From Clostridia bacterium (lineage in GTDB: Bacteria; Bacillota; Clostridia; Peptostreptococcales; Anaerovoracaceae): a DNA stretch of 55,970 nt. Shown one piece after another: positions 14,973-23,226 of this stretch; the stretch's first letter is position 1, and each line of letters opens with the position of its first letter. The position numbers were made by a program, and so were the translations under genes. Below the pieces are notes generated by a model. It did no database searches and was not told the origin of the DNA. It saw only the letters and a program-made list of their open reading frames with translations. Location of the stretch: positions 1 to 55,970 of the forward strand of contig JAKSSG010000006.1 of assembly GCA_024403185.1 (NCBI GenBank). Reading direction: 5' to 3'.

Positions 14973-16430
14973 ATGTACGATGTTGTAATCATCGGTTGTG
15001 GCGTCAGCGGAGCATCATGTGCATACATGCTTTCACGCTACAATCTCAAGGTTGCCATGCTGGATAAGAGCAGCGATGTTTCCAATGGAACGACTAAGGC
15101 AAACAGCGCAATTATTCATGCGGGCTACGATCCGTCACCGGATTCACTAATGGCAAAACTGAATGTTCGGGGCACCGAGCTGGCAAAGGAAATCGCAGCA
15201 AAGCTTGATGTACCTATCAACAACTGCGGAAGCATGGTCCTCGCTTTTGACGAGGCGGATCTTGAGCATGTGAACAAGCTCTGCGAAAGAGGCGTGGCAA
15301 ACGGAGTTCCGGGAATCAGAGTTCTCACAGGCGATGAAGCCAGGGAAATTGAACCTGAACTGGCACCGGAAGTTGTGGGCGCACTTTACGCACCGTCATC
15401 ATGCATAATAAATCCGTGGGAGTACGGCCTGGCAATGGCTGAAACCGCTGTACGAAACGGAGTTGAAATATTACTGAATACAGAGGTTACAGGCTTTGAT
15501 GCAAAGGCAGACGGATTCACTGTTAAAACCGACAAGGGAGATTTCGAAACAAGATTCGTAATTTCCGCAACAGGCGTTTATGCGGCGGAGACACGCAGTC
15601 TCCTTGAGAAGCCGGATTACGAAATAGTGCCTACCCGAGGTCAGTATTTCCTGCTGGACAAGGAGGAGGGAAAGCGCGTTGGAACAACAATCTTCCAGTG
15701 CCCTAACGAAAAGGGCAAGGGCGTTCTCGTTTCGCCGACTGTTGACGGAAACCTTATCGTAGGACCGGATGCAATCATCGGTGATGCCGATGACAAGACA
15801 ACGGACAAGGATGGCCTGGACAAGATTGCTGAAGCGGCAAAGAGAAGTGTTCCGAAGGTAAACTTCAGAATGAACATAAAGAACTTCGCAGGAGTAAGAG
15901 CAAATTCAAGTTCAAGCGATTTCATTATTCAGGAAAGCGAAGCATTCCCTGGATTCATAGACCTGGCGGGAATCAAGTCACCGGGTCTTTCGGCAGCACC
16001 TGCAATAGCAGAGTATGTTGTTGAAATGCTCAGGAATGACGGCCTGGAACTCAGTAAAAAGGCTGATTTCATTGACAGCAGAAAGCGTCCGCGCCTGCCT
16101 GAAAGCGGAACGGCCGAAGGTGACGAGGCAAGGCGTGAAGCAATTGCAAAGGATCCTGCATACGGCAGAATCATCTGCAGATGCGAAACTGTAAGCGAGG
16201 GAGAAATAGTTGCAGCGCTCCACACACCGATTCCGCCAACAACAATCAACGGCGTAAAGCGCCGAGTTGGTGCAGGAATGGGAAGATGCCAGGGCGGATT
16301 CTGCATGCCGAAGGTTCAGGAACTCATAGCCAGAGAACTGGACAAAGACTGGCTTGAGATATGCCTTGACGAGAATGGCAGTGAGATACTCGCCTACAAG
16401 ACAAAAGAACAGGGAAAGGAGGGCAGATAA
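14973..16430 (+). CDS. FAD-dependent oxidoreductase, GlpA-like, with C-terminal BFD-type [2Fe-2S] domain
   Basis: A 485-residue protein. The N terminus has the FAD Rossmann motif VVIIGCGVSGAS, and residues to about 370 follow the glycerol-3-phosphate dehydrogenase / L-2-hydroxyglutarate oxidase fold (KANSAIIHAGYD, ISATGVYA, TRGQYFLLD, GVRANSSSSDFI). The C-terminal part has four Cys, IICRCE and GRCQGGFC, typical of the BFD-like [2Fe-2S] module of GlpA. The next two genes encode a second FAD protein and a DUF1667 protein, the usual three-part anaerobic glycerol-3-phosphate dehydrogenase of Clostridia, which feeds electrons onward while making dihydroxyacetone phosphate. No glycerol kinase or facilitator is in the window, so another substrate is possible. 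Confidence 0.8.
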   Translation: MYDVVIIGCGVSGASCAYMLSRYNLKVAMLDKSSDVSNGTTKANSAIIHAGYDPSPDSLMAKLNVRGTELAKEIAAKLDVPINNCGSMVLAFDEADLEHVNKLCERGVANGVPGIRVLTGDEAREIEPELAPEVVGALYAPSSCIINPWEYGLAMAETAVRNGVEILLNTEVTGFDAKADGFTVKTDKGDFETRFVISATGVYAAETRSLLEKPDYEIVPTRGQYFLLDKEEGKRVGTTIFQCPNEKGKGVLVSPTVDGNLIVGPDAIIGDADDKTTDKDGLDKIAEAAKRSVPKVNFRMNIKNFAGVRANSSSSDFIIQESEAFPGFIDLAGIKSPGLSAAPAIAEYVVEMLRNDGLELSKKADFIDSRKRPRLPESGTAEGDEARREAIAKDPAYGRIICRCETVSEGEIVAALHTPIPPTTINGVKRRVGAGMGRCQGGFCMPKVQELIARELDKDWLEICLDENGSEILAYKTKEQGKEGR

Positions 16431-16431
16431 C

Positions 16432-17736
16432 ATGAGCGAAAAGAAATACGAACTGATAGTTATCGGCGGAGGTCCTGCAGGTCTTGCTGCAGCACACAGC
16501 GCATGGGAATCTGGCCTCAGAAAGATTCTCATCATAGAAAGAGCAAAGCATCTGGGAGGAATTCTCAACCAGTGCATACATAACGGATTCGGTCTTCATC
16601 ATTTCAAGGAGGAGCTGTCCGGACCTGAGTATGCTGACAGATTCATCAAGATGGTTGAGGCATGCACAGACGGAAATGCTCCTGAAGGCATTGAAATCAT
16701 GACAGATACCATGGCTCTGAACATTACACCGGACCATGAAGTATATGTATCAAACACTGAAGGCTACAGAGTACTCAAGGCAGACAGCGTCATTCTGGCA
16801 ATGGGCTGCAGAGAGAGAACAAGAGACTCCGTAGGCATTGCAGGCTCAAGACCTGCAGGAGTTTACACGGCAGGAACAGCCCAGATGTTCATGAACATCA
16901 TGGGATATTCTGTTGGACGAAGAGTTGTTGTAAGAGGAACCGGAGACATCGGCCTCATCATGGCTCGCCGCATGAAGCTTGAAGGTGCTGAAGTTCTGGC
17001 TTGCATAGGCGCCAGCGATCACGCAGACGGCCTCGCCAGAAATGTAAATCAGTGTCTGAAGGACTTCGACATTCCACTGCTTTTGCGTCACACCATTACT
17101 GAAATCAGGGGCAAGGACCGAGTTGAGCAGGTTGTTGCCATGGAAGTGGACGAACACAGAAACGTAATTCCCGGAACAGAGCAGGTATTCGATTGCGACA
17201 CGCTGCTCCTTTCCATAGGCCTGATTCCTGAGAACGAGCTTTCAAAGAAGGCAGGCGTTCCTATTGACTCAAGAACCAGCGGTGCAGTTGTTTATGAAAA
17301 CAATGAAACGGAGATTCCGGGCATATTCGCATGCGGCAATGTTCTTCAGGTACACGATCTTGTTGACTTCGTAACAGAAGAAAGCATCCGTGCCGGACAG
17401 GCAGCTGCAGAATACGTACTGGGAGGCTGCAAAGCCAAGACAAGCGATACGGTATTCGCACTGGCCAACGGAGAAAATGTCAAGTACACAGTTCCGATGA
17501 AGGCACGCATGGAAGAGATAGGAAAGTTCCTGGAGGTTTCCTTCAGAGTCAAGAAGATATTCGGTGCAGGATCAGCTGTTGTTGTAACTCAGGGAGATCA
17601 GCAGATAGCAAGGTTCAAGAGACCGTACATGTCATCAAGCAAGATGGAAAAGATCAGGATTCCTAAGGCACTTATCGATAAGATTGATCCTTTGGGAGAA
17701 CCGCTTACTGTAAGTGCTGTTGAGGAGGTGGAATAG
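16432..17736 (+). CDS. NAD(P)/FAD-dependent oxidoreductase, second subunit of GlpA-like set
   Basis: A 434-residue flavoprotein. It has the FAD motif VIGGGPAGLAAA at the N terminus, LGGILNQCIHNGFG, a second dinucleotide site GTGDIGLIMARRM, and IPGIFACGNVLQVHD near the C-terminal FAD site. This is the pyridine nucleotide-disulfide oxidoreductase fold without a CxxC redox pair, as in the partner of GlpA-like proteins. ATG 16432 follows AAGGAGGGC (from 16416); a longer frame upstream overlaps the previous gene without an RBS. It is one base after the GlpA-like stop and is followed immediately by the DUF1667 gene. Confidence 0.85.
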   Translation: MSEKKYELIVIGGGPAGLAAAHSAWESGLRKILIIERAKHLGGILNQCIHNGFGLHHFKEELSGPEYADRFIKMVEACTDGNAPEGIEIMTDTMALNITPDHEVYVSNTEGYRVLKADSVILAMGCRERTRDSVGIAGSRPAGVYTAGTAQMFMNIMGYSVGRRVVVRGTGDIGLIMARRMKLEGAEVLACIGASDHADGLARNVNQCLKDFDIPLLLRHTITEIRGKDRVEQVVAMEVDEHRNVIPGTEQVFDCDTLLLSIGLIPENELSKKAGVPIDSRTSGAVVYENNETEIPGIFACGNVLQVHDLVDFVTEESIRAGQAAAEYVLGGCKAKTSDTVFALANGENVKYTVPMKARMEEIGKFLEVSFRVKKIFGAGSAVVVTQGDQQIARFKRPYMSSSKMEKIRIPKALIDKIDPLGEPLTVSAVEEVE

Positions 17737-18099
17737 ATGCAGGAAATAATCTGTATAGTATGCCCTAAGGGATGTCACCTTATGGTTGATGAAGAAAATG
17801 ATTTCGCTGTTACCGGCAGTGCCTGCGAGAAGGGCATTGACTACGGACGCAACGAGCTTCAGAACCCTGTACGCGTGCTCACATCCACAGTTCGCGTAAG
17901 CGGATGTTCAGAAGAGGACAGCGATATCGTTCGCTGCCCGGTCAGAACAGACGGTTCAATACCAAAGGACCTCATGTTTGATGCAATGAAGCAGATCGAT
18001 GCAGTTGAACTGGTCGCTCCTGTTGAAGTGGGCGATGTGGTTATTCCGGACATTCTGGGAACAGGTGTTGATATTATTGCAACGAGAACAGTGAAATGA
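17737..18099 (+). CDS. DUF1667 protein, third subunit of GlpA-like set
   Basis: A 120-residue protein whose N terminus has C6-x2-C9-x3-C13 (CIVCPKGC) and C30 (GSACEKG), a set of four Cys able to hold an iron-sulfur cluster. The rest (VRCPVRTDGSIPKDLM) is typical of DUF1667. These proteins occur with the two flavoproteins encoded just upstream and are thought to pass electrons for them. Its ATG directly follows the stop of the upstream gene (TAGATG), and the RBS GAGGAGG lies in the end of that gene. Confidence 0.85.
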   Translation: MQEIICIVCPKGCHLMVDEENDFAVTGSACEKGIDYGRNELQNPVRVLTSTVRVSGCSEEDSDIVRCPVRTDGSIPKDLMFDAMKQIDAVELVAPVEVGDVVIPDILGTGVDIIATRTVK

Positions 18100-18145
18100 G
18101 TACATACGGGGAAATTATGGCAGCAGTCAAGAGGAGACTGAGCAA

Positions 18146-19177
18146 ATGAAAATACTGGTAACAGGGGGAGCCGGATACATCGGCTCACACACAGTAGTTG
18201 AACTTATTGAGGCGGGATACGATGTTGTCGTAATTGATGATTACTCAAACAGCAATCCGTCTGTTCTGGAGAGAGTTCAGAAGATAGTTTCGCAGAATGA
18301 CTCTGCAGACTGCGGAGAAATATCGGAAATCGTTGAAGGCGATGTCTGTGATTACGAGGCTGTTAAAGGGATTTTTGACAGACACGACATTGAAGCAGTA
18401 ATACACTTCGCAGGCTTCAAGGCAGTTGGAGAGTCGGTGGAAAAGCCTCTTATGTACTATCAGAACAATCTGGGCGCAACCATGAATCTGATTCGCGTAA
18501 TGGAGGAAGCCGGAGTTAAAAGAATAATATTCAGTTCATCGGCAACCGTTTACGGCATGAACAACGAGGCACCATTTGATGAATCAATGCCGACATCATG
18601 CACCAATCCGTACGGATGGACCAAGCTCATGAGCGAGCAGATTCTGTCAGATGCTGCAGTGGCAGACGAAAGTTTCAGACCTGTACTGCTCAGATATTTC
18701 AATCCTGTGGGAGCTCATCCGAGCGGCCTCATAGGAGAAAACCCTCGCGGAATTCCAAACAATCTGATGCCTTATGTTCAGCAGGTTGCATCGGGAATAC
18801 GCGAAAAGCTCACCGTATTCGGAGATGACTATGATACTCCGGACGGAACCGGCGTACGCGATTACATCCACGTTGTTGACCTGGCAAAGGGACATGTGAA
18901 GGCGCTGGAATGGAGCCTGAAATCTGATGAGCAGGGATGTGCCGTATTCAATCTGGGAACGGGCAGAGGAACCAGCGTAGTGGAACTGGTGACTGCCTTT
19001 GCAGAAATAAACGAAGTGCCTGTTCCGTATGTTATCGGACCGCGCCGTGCGGGAGATATAGCCACCTGCTATGCGGACGCCTCAAGGGCGGAAAAAGTCC
19101 TGGGCTGGAAGGCCGAAAAGAACATTGAAGACATGTGCCGTGACGCCTGGAGATGGGAGACGGGAAGAGAGCAGTAA
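18146..19177 (+). CDS. galE: UDP-glucose 4-epimerase
   Basis: A 343-residue short-chain dehydrogenase/reductase. It has the NAD motif GGAGYIGSH (7-15), IHFAGFKAVGES, the catalytic Ser in SSSATVYG and Y-x3-K in NPYGWTKLM, then RYFNPVGAHPSG and the C-terminal GTGRGTSVVELV and RRAGDIATCYAD segments of GalE. It interconverts UDP-glucose and UDP-galactose for cell-surface polysaccharide or galactose use. AAGAGGAG (18129-18136) precedes the ATG. It lies 46 bp after the DUF1667 gene, so it may share the transcript, and just upstream of the ileS promoter. Confidence 0.95.
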   Translation: MKILVTGGAGYIGSHTVVELIEAGYDVVVIDDYSNSNPSVLERVQKIVSQNDSADCGEISEIVEGDVCDYEAVKGIFDRHDIEAVIHFAGFKAVGESVEKPLMYYQNNLGATMNLIRVMEEAGVKRIIFSSSATVYGMNNEAPFDESMPTSCTNPYGWTKLMSEQILSDAAVADESFRPVLLRYFNPVGAHPSGLIGENPRGIPNNLMPYVQQVASGIREKLTVFGDDYDTPDGTGVRDYIHVVDLAKGHVKALEWSLKSDEQGCAVFNLGTGRGTSVVELVTAFAEINEVPVPYVIGPRRAGDIATCYADASRAEKVLGWKAEKNIEDMCRDAWRWETGREQ

Positions 19178-19181
19178 ACCC

Positions 19182-19210
19182 TTGACTTAAAGCGCTTTCA
19201 ACGTTAGAAT
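19182..19210 (+). promoter_or_regulatory. Sigma-A-type promoter of the ileS T-box leader
   Basis: TTGACT (19182-19187) and TAGAAT (19205-19210) are separated by exactly 17 bp, just after the galE stop and before the T-box leader. Confidence 0.75.
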
Positions 19211-19259
19211 ATCAAGGTGTGGTCATGCATTACATGGGTGGCCGCAGAACTGAATATTT

Positions 19260-19485
19260 ATGACAGTGACGAGGACAGTAGCCCCGCGTAAAATCCTTAC
19301 AGAGATGCGTTTGTTGCCTTTGCATTAAAGGCTGAAGCTGAGAGAACGCTGGTGAGGCGGCAAGTGAAAATCACCTCCGAGTCAGACACAATAGAGAGAC
19401 GGGATGATGGTCCCGTAACTAGGGTGGTACCGCGGTTAATTACAATCGTCCCTAACATTATTATGTGAAGGGCGATTTTTATTCG
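19260..19485 (+). promoter_or_regulatory. T-box riboswitch (tRNA-Ile sensing) controlling ileS
   Basis: The leader begins with GTGACGAGGACAGTAG, the usual 5' part of stem I. It continues with CAGAGA and CTGAGAG segments and a GAAAATCACCTCCGAGTC specifier region whose ATC (19370-19372) is an isoleucine codon. The invariant T-box AGGGTGGTACCGCGG is at 19421-19435. The terminator hairpin is AATCGTCCCT (19444-19453) with AGGGCGATT (19469-19477), followed by a T run. Uncharged tRNA-Ile should favour the antiterminator, in which the T-box pairs with the 5' side of the terminator, and switch on ileS. Confidence 0.95.
19444..19482 (+). terminator. T-box regulated terminator
   Basis: AATCGTCCCT and AGGGCGATT form the stem with one bulged base, and the T run begins at 19476. 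The 5' arm can instead pair with the T-box sequence. Confidence 0.85.
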
Positions 19486-19507
19486 GTCCCCAGGAAAGAG
19501 GAGAAAG

Positions 19508-22500
19508 ATGATCAGAAACTTATCAGAAAAACCAATCGCTGAGCTGCAGACGGAGCAGGCAAAGAAGTGGAAAGAGGAAGACCTTCTGGGCAAATGCGTC
19601 AGCACCCGTGAAGACGGTGAAAGCTTCGTGTTCTACGAAGGACCTCCGACTGCAAACGGCAAGCCGGGAATCCATCACATGATGGCAAGAACCCTGAAGG
19701 ATTCAGTAAACAGATACTGGACAATGAAGGGCTACAAGGTTAACAGAAAGGCCGGATGGGATACACACGGACTTCCTGTTGAAATCGAGGTTGAGAAGCA
19801 GCTCGGAATCGAAGGAAAGCAGCAGATTGAAGAATACGGAATTGCAGAATTCAATGAGAAGTGCAAGGCTTCCGTATTCACATACAAGGACATGTGGGAA
19901 CAGATGAGTGAACGCATGGGATTCATGGTTGACATGGACAATCCGTACATCACTCTTGACGATAACTACATCGAAACAGGATGGTGGATTATCAACGAGT
20001 TCTTCAAGGCCGGACTGGTTTATGAGGGATACAAGATTCTGCCTTACTGTCCGCGCTGCGGAACGGGCCTGGCTTCACACGAGGTAGCACAGGGCTACAA
20101 GGATGTAAAGGTAAATACAATCACAGCCAAGTTCAAGAGAAAGGATGCAGACGAGTACTTCCTGGCATGGACAACAACTCCTTGGACACTGGCTTCAAAC
20201 GTTTCACTGACAGTAGGTCCTGACGTTGATTACGTGAAGGTAAAGATGACAGCCGGCGATGAAGAGGGCAAGGTATTCTATGTTGCAAAGGCTCTCGCAG
20301 ACAAGACTCTCGGCGCTGAAAACTATGAAGTTATTGAAGAAATGAAGGGTAAGGATCTGGAGTACGTTGAGTACGAACAGCTCATGCCTTTCTGCAAGCC
20401 TGACCGCAAGGGCTTCTTCGTAACTTGCATGGATTACGTAAGTACAGAAGACGGTACAGGAATCGTTCACACTGCACCTGCATTTGGTGAAGACGACTAT
20501 CAGTGCGGCCTCAAGTACGACCTGCCGTTCCTGCAGCCTGTAGATGAAAGAGGCTGCTACACCGAAACACCTTGGAAGGGCACCTTCGTTATGGCTGACG
20601 GCCTCGATGTTGAAATCATCAAGTGGCTGGCAGAAGAAGACAAGATTTTCGCAAAGCAGAAGCTGGAGCATAACTATCCGCACTGCTGGAGATGCGATAC
20701 ACCGCTGGTATACTACGCTAAGCCATCATGGTACATCAAGATGACAGCACTTCGCGATCAGCTGGTTGCAAACAACAATGCCGTAAACTGGTATCCTGAT
20801 TTCGTAGGAGAAAAGAGATTCGGAAACTGGCTGGAAGAGGTTAAGGACTGGGCAATTTCCCGTAACAGATACTGGGGAACACCGATTCCGATCTGGCGCT
20901 GCGAATGCGGACATCTGGAATGCGTAGGTTCAAAGGCAGATCTGGTTGCAAAGGCAGACCAGGACATCGACGAGAGCATTGAACTGCACAGACCGTATGT
21001 TGATGATGTTACGTTCACATGTCCTGAATGCGGCAAGACAATGCACAGAATTCCTGAGGTAATGGACTGCTGGTTCGACTCGGGAGCAATGCCTTTCGCA
21101 CAGTGGCACTACCCGTTTGAAAATGCGGACAGATTTGACAGTGAACTTTTCCCTGCAAGCTACATCTGCGAGGGAATCGACCAGACAAGAGGATGGTTCT
21201 ATTCACTGATGGCCATCTCCACATTCATCAAGGGAACAGCTCCGTATAAGAATGTTCTCGTAAACGACCTGATTCTGGACAAGAACGGAAAGAAGATGTC
21301 CAAGCATGTGGGCAACACTGTAAATCCGTTTGAAATGCTTGATAAATACGGCGCAGATGCAACAAGATGGTATCTGCTTCATACTTCACCTGCATGGTCA
21401 CCGACCAAGTTTGACGAAGACGGACTTAAGGAAATCGTATCCAAGTTCTTCGGAACAATAAAGAACGTTTACAACTTCTTCGTTCTGTACTCAAATCAGG
21501 ACGAGCTGGATCCGGCTTCACTGGATGTTCCTTATGCCGAAAGACCTGAGCTGGACAGATGGATAATCTCCAAGTTCAATGGTCTGGTTAAATCGGTTCG
21601 TGCATACATGGATGTCTACGATCACATGAAGTCAGTAAGAGCAATTCAGGAATTTGTTAACGAAGATCTGAGCAACTGGTACATCAGACGTGCGAGAAGA
21701 AGATTCTGGGCTGAAGAACTGACAGATGACAAGAAGAGCGTTTATGCAACGACTTACGAAGTACTGGTTGGTGTTGCCAAGCTCATGGCACCGTTTGCAC
21801 CGTTCATCTCAGATGAAATGTTCATTAACCTGACAGGCGAAGAATCAGTACATCTGGCATACATGCCTGAAGCTGATGAATCACTCATCGACGCCAAGGT
21901 TGAAGAGAGAATGGACCTGGTAAGAGATCTGGTTGCTCTGGGACGCGGAACCCGTGAACAGGAAAAGATCAAGGTAAGACAGCCTCTGGAAAGCATTCTG
22001 GTAGACGGAAAGTATGAAGCTGTTATCGGCGACCTGACCGACCTTATCATGGAAGAACTGAACATCAAGAAGGTTGTATTTGAAAACAATCTGGACGAAT
22101 ACATGAACTACTCCCTGAAGCCTAACTTCAGAGTTGCGGGACCTGTCCTCGGCAAGAACATCAAGGCGTTCGGTGCTGCAATGGGCAAGGCTGACCCTAA
22201 GGAAGTGTTCGCAGCACTGGAAGCTGACGGCAAGCTGACTCTGGAGCTGAACGGCGAATCAGTGGATATTACACCTGACATGGTAGATGTGAAGATCGAC
22301 GCCAAGGAAGGCTTCGCAGTTGCAATGGCAAACAACGTATTCACAATTCTGGACACTACAGTTACTCCTGAGCTGGAGGCAGAGGGTCTGGCACGTGAAC
22401 TTATTTCAAAGATTCAGCAGATGCGTAAGGCAAACGACTACGAAATGATGGACAACATCAGAATTTCAGTCGGTGCTGACGCCGATGTAAGTGCGGCAAT

Positions 22501-22621
22501 CGAAGCCCACAGAGATTACATCATGAAGGAAACCCTGGCTGTAGCAATCGATGCGGCAGAAGGACTTGACGAAGTAAATCTGAACGGCCACAAGACCGGT
22601 CTGGCAATCGAACGCGTATAA
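19508..22621 (+). CDS. ileS: Isoleucyl-tRNA synthetase, type 2 (IleRS2) with GxHH signature
   Basis: A 1,037-residue class I synthetase that charges tRNA-Ile. The first signature is EGPPTANGKPGIHHMM, so the usual HxGH reads G54-I55-H56-H57. The second signature is KKMSKH (596-600 region). Other landmarks are GWDTHGLPVEIEVEKQLG, YCPRCGTGLASHEV, the editing-domain stretch TWTTTPWTLASN, and DQTRGWFYSLM. The length and the end (LNGHKTGLAIERV, with no C-terminal zinc finger) mark it as the eukaryote-like type 2 enzyme. It is controlled by the T-box upstream. The GxHH variant has been described in type 2 enzymes that are extremely resistant to mupirocin. Confidence 0.97.
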   Translation: MIRNLSEKPIAELQTEQAKKWKEEDLLGKCVSTREDGESFVFYEGPPTANGKPGIHHMMARTLKDSVNRYWTMKGYKVNRKAGWDTHGLPVEIEVEKQLGIEGKQQIEEYGIAEFNEKCKASVFTYKDMWEQMSERMGFMVDMDNPYITLDDNYIETGWWIINEFFKAGLVYEGYKILPYCPRCGTGLASHEVAQGYKDVKVNTITAKFKRKDADEYFLAWTTTPWTLASNVSLTVGPDVDYVKVKMTAGDEEGKVFYVAKALADKTLGAENYEVIEEMKGKDLEYVEYEQLMPFCKPDRKGFFVTCMDYVSTEDGTGIVHTAPAFGEDDYQCGLKYDLPFLQPVDERGCYTETPWKGTFVMADGLDVEIIKWLAEEDKIFAKQKLEHNYPHCWRCDTPLVYYAKPSWYIKMTALRDQLVANNNAVNWYPDFVGEKRFGNWLEEVKDWAISRNRYWGTPIPIWRCECGHLECVGSKADLVAKADQDIDESIELHRPYVDDVTFTCPECGKTMHRIPEVMDCWFDSGAMPFAQWHYPFENADRFDSELFPASYICEGIDQTRGWFYSLMAISTFIKGTAPYKNVLVNDLILDKNGKKMSKHVGNTVNPFEMLDKYGADATRWYLLHTSPAWSPTKFDEDGLKEIVSKFFGTIKNVYNFFVLYSNQDELDPASLDVPYAERPELDRWIISKFNGLVKSVRAYMDVYDHMKSVRAIQEFVNEDLSNWYIRRARRRFWAEELTDDKKSVYATTYEVLVGVAKLMAPFAPFISDEMFINLTGEESVHLAYMPEADESLIDAKVEERMDLVRDLVALGRGTREQEKIKVRQPLESILVDGKYEAVIGDLTDLIMEELNIKKVVFENNLDEYMNYSLKPNFRVAGPVLGKNIKAFGAAMGKADPKEVFAALEADGKLTLELNGESVDITPDMVDVKIDAKEGFAVAMANNVFTILDTTVTPELEAEGLARELISKIQQMRKANDYEMMDNIRISVGADADVSAAIEAHRDYIMKETLAVAIDAAEGLDEVNLNGHKTGLAIERV

Positions 22622-22627
22622 AACATT

Positions 22628-22660
22628 AATGAGTCACCATGCCTGATATGGTGACTCATT
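22628..22660 (+). terminator. 13-bp perfect hairpin after ileS without U tract
   Basis: AATGAGTCACCAT (22628-22640) is the exact reverse complement of ATGGTGACTCATT (22648-22660), with a 7-base loop. It starts seven bases after the ileS stop. No clear T run follows (CTATCTATC), so it may be a weak terminator, an mRNA-end stabiliser or a processing site. The next gene starts 20 bp later. Confidence 0.5.
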
Positions 22661-22680
22661 CTATCTATCAGGAGAACACC

Positions 22681-23223
22681 ATGAGCACTTCAATAGAAAA
22701 CTTAAGACGTCTGGCTGAGCGCGACGTGAAGGACCATACTGCGCTCTTTGACCTCTATGTTACAGTTGGTCGCGACATTGACTATCTTTCAATCAAGTTC
22801 GGAATCGATCCCGAGGATCTGATAAATCTCCTCGAAGGATACGGAGAGAAGCTGCGAATTACTGCGGCAGACGTTGAAGCGAATCCGGCACTGGCCACAG
22901 CCATAATGGAGGACAGGACTACTGCAAAGGCAATAGAAGAGTTCGGAGTGGCACTTGACTACTCGGGGAAGGGAAGATACAAGAAGCTTTCCCGCCTTCT
23001 GATCGAGGAATACATTGAGAAATTCTATCCGGGAATCGCATCGGAGAACCCGGAGAACGGCTGGATATGTCTCGAGGAATATCTTGACAGGTTCCATCCC
23101 GGCTGGAAGAGCCAGGTGGGACGCGGCGACAGGGTAGAAGCCGGTGATGATGCAGTCGAAGGAAAGGTAAAACCTAAGAAGACAAGCAAACGCAAGGTGA
23201 GAAATACATTTAAGCTGTACTAG
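22681..23223 (+). CDS. Hypothetical protein, unrecognised family
   Basis: A 180-residue protein without signal peptide or membrane segments. It begins MSTSIENLRRLAERDVKDHT and is mostly charged and helical to about residue 140. A segment YKKSLS-like (RYKKLSRLLIEEYIEKFYPG) is followed by a Lys/Arg tail (KPKKTSKRKVRN) that could bind nucleic acid. AGGAGA precedes ATG 22681. It stands three bases before rlmN and shortly after ileS, so a translation-related role is possible, but nothing in the protein proves it. Confidence 0.7.
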   Translation: MSTSIENLRRLAERDVKDHTALFDLYVTVGRDIDYLSIKFGIDPEDLINLLEGYGEKLRITAADVEANPALATAIMEDRTTAKAIEEFGVALDYSGKGRYKKLSRLLIEEYIEKFYPGIASENPENGWICLEEYLDRFHPGWKSQVGRGDRVEAGDDAVEGKVKPKKTSKRKVRNTFKLY

Positions 23224-23226
23224 ACT

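Noticed and set aside
16354-16431. Longer start for the second flavoprotein
   Set aside because: The added residues overlap the GlpA-like C terminus in another frame. The FAD motif position and the AAGGAGG support ATG 16432.
18096-18149. 17-codon frame MSTYGEIMAAVKRRLSK linking the DUF1667 gene and galE by ATGA overlaps at both ends
   Set aside because: It has no RBS of its own, and the galE RBS lies inside it. The overlaps could be chance; conservation in relatives would be needed.
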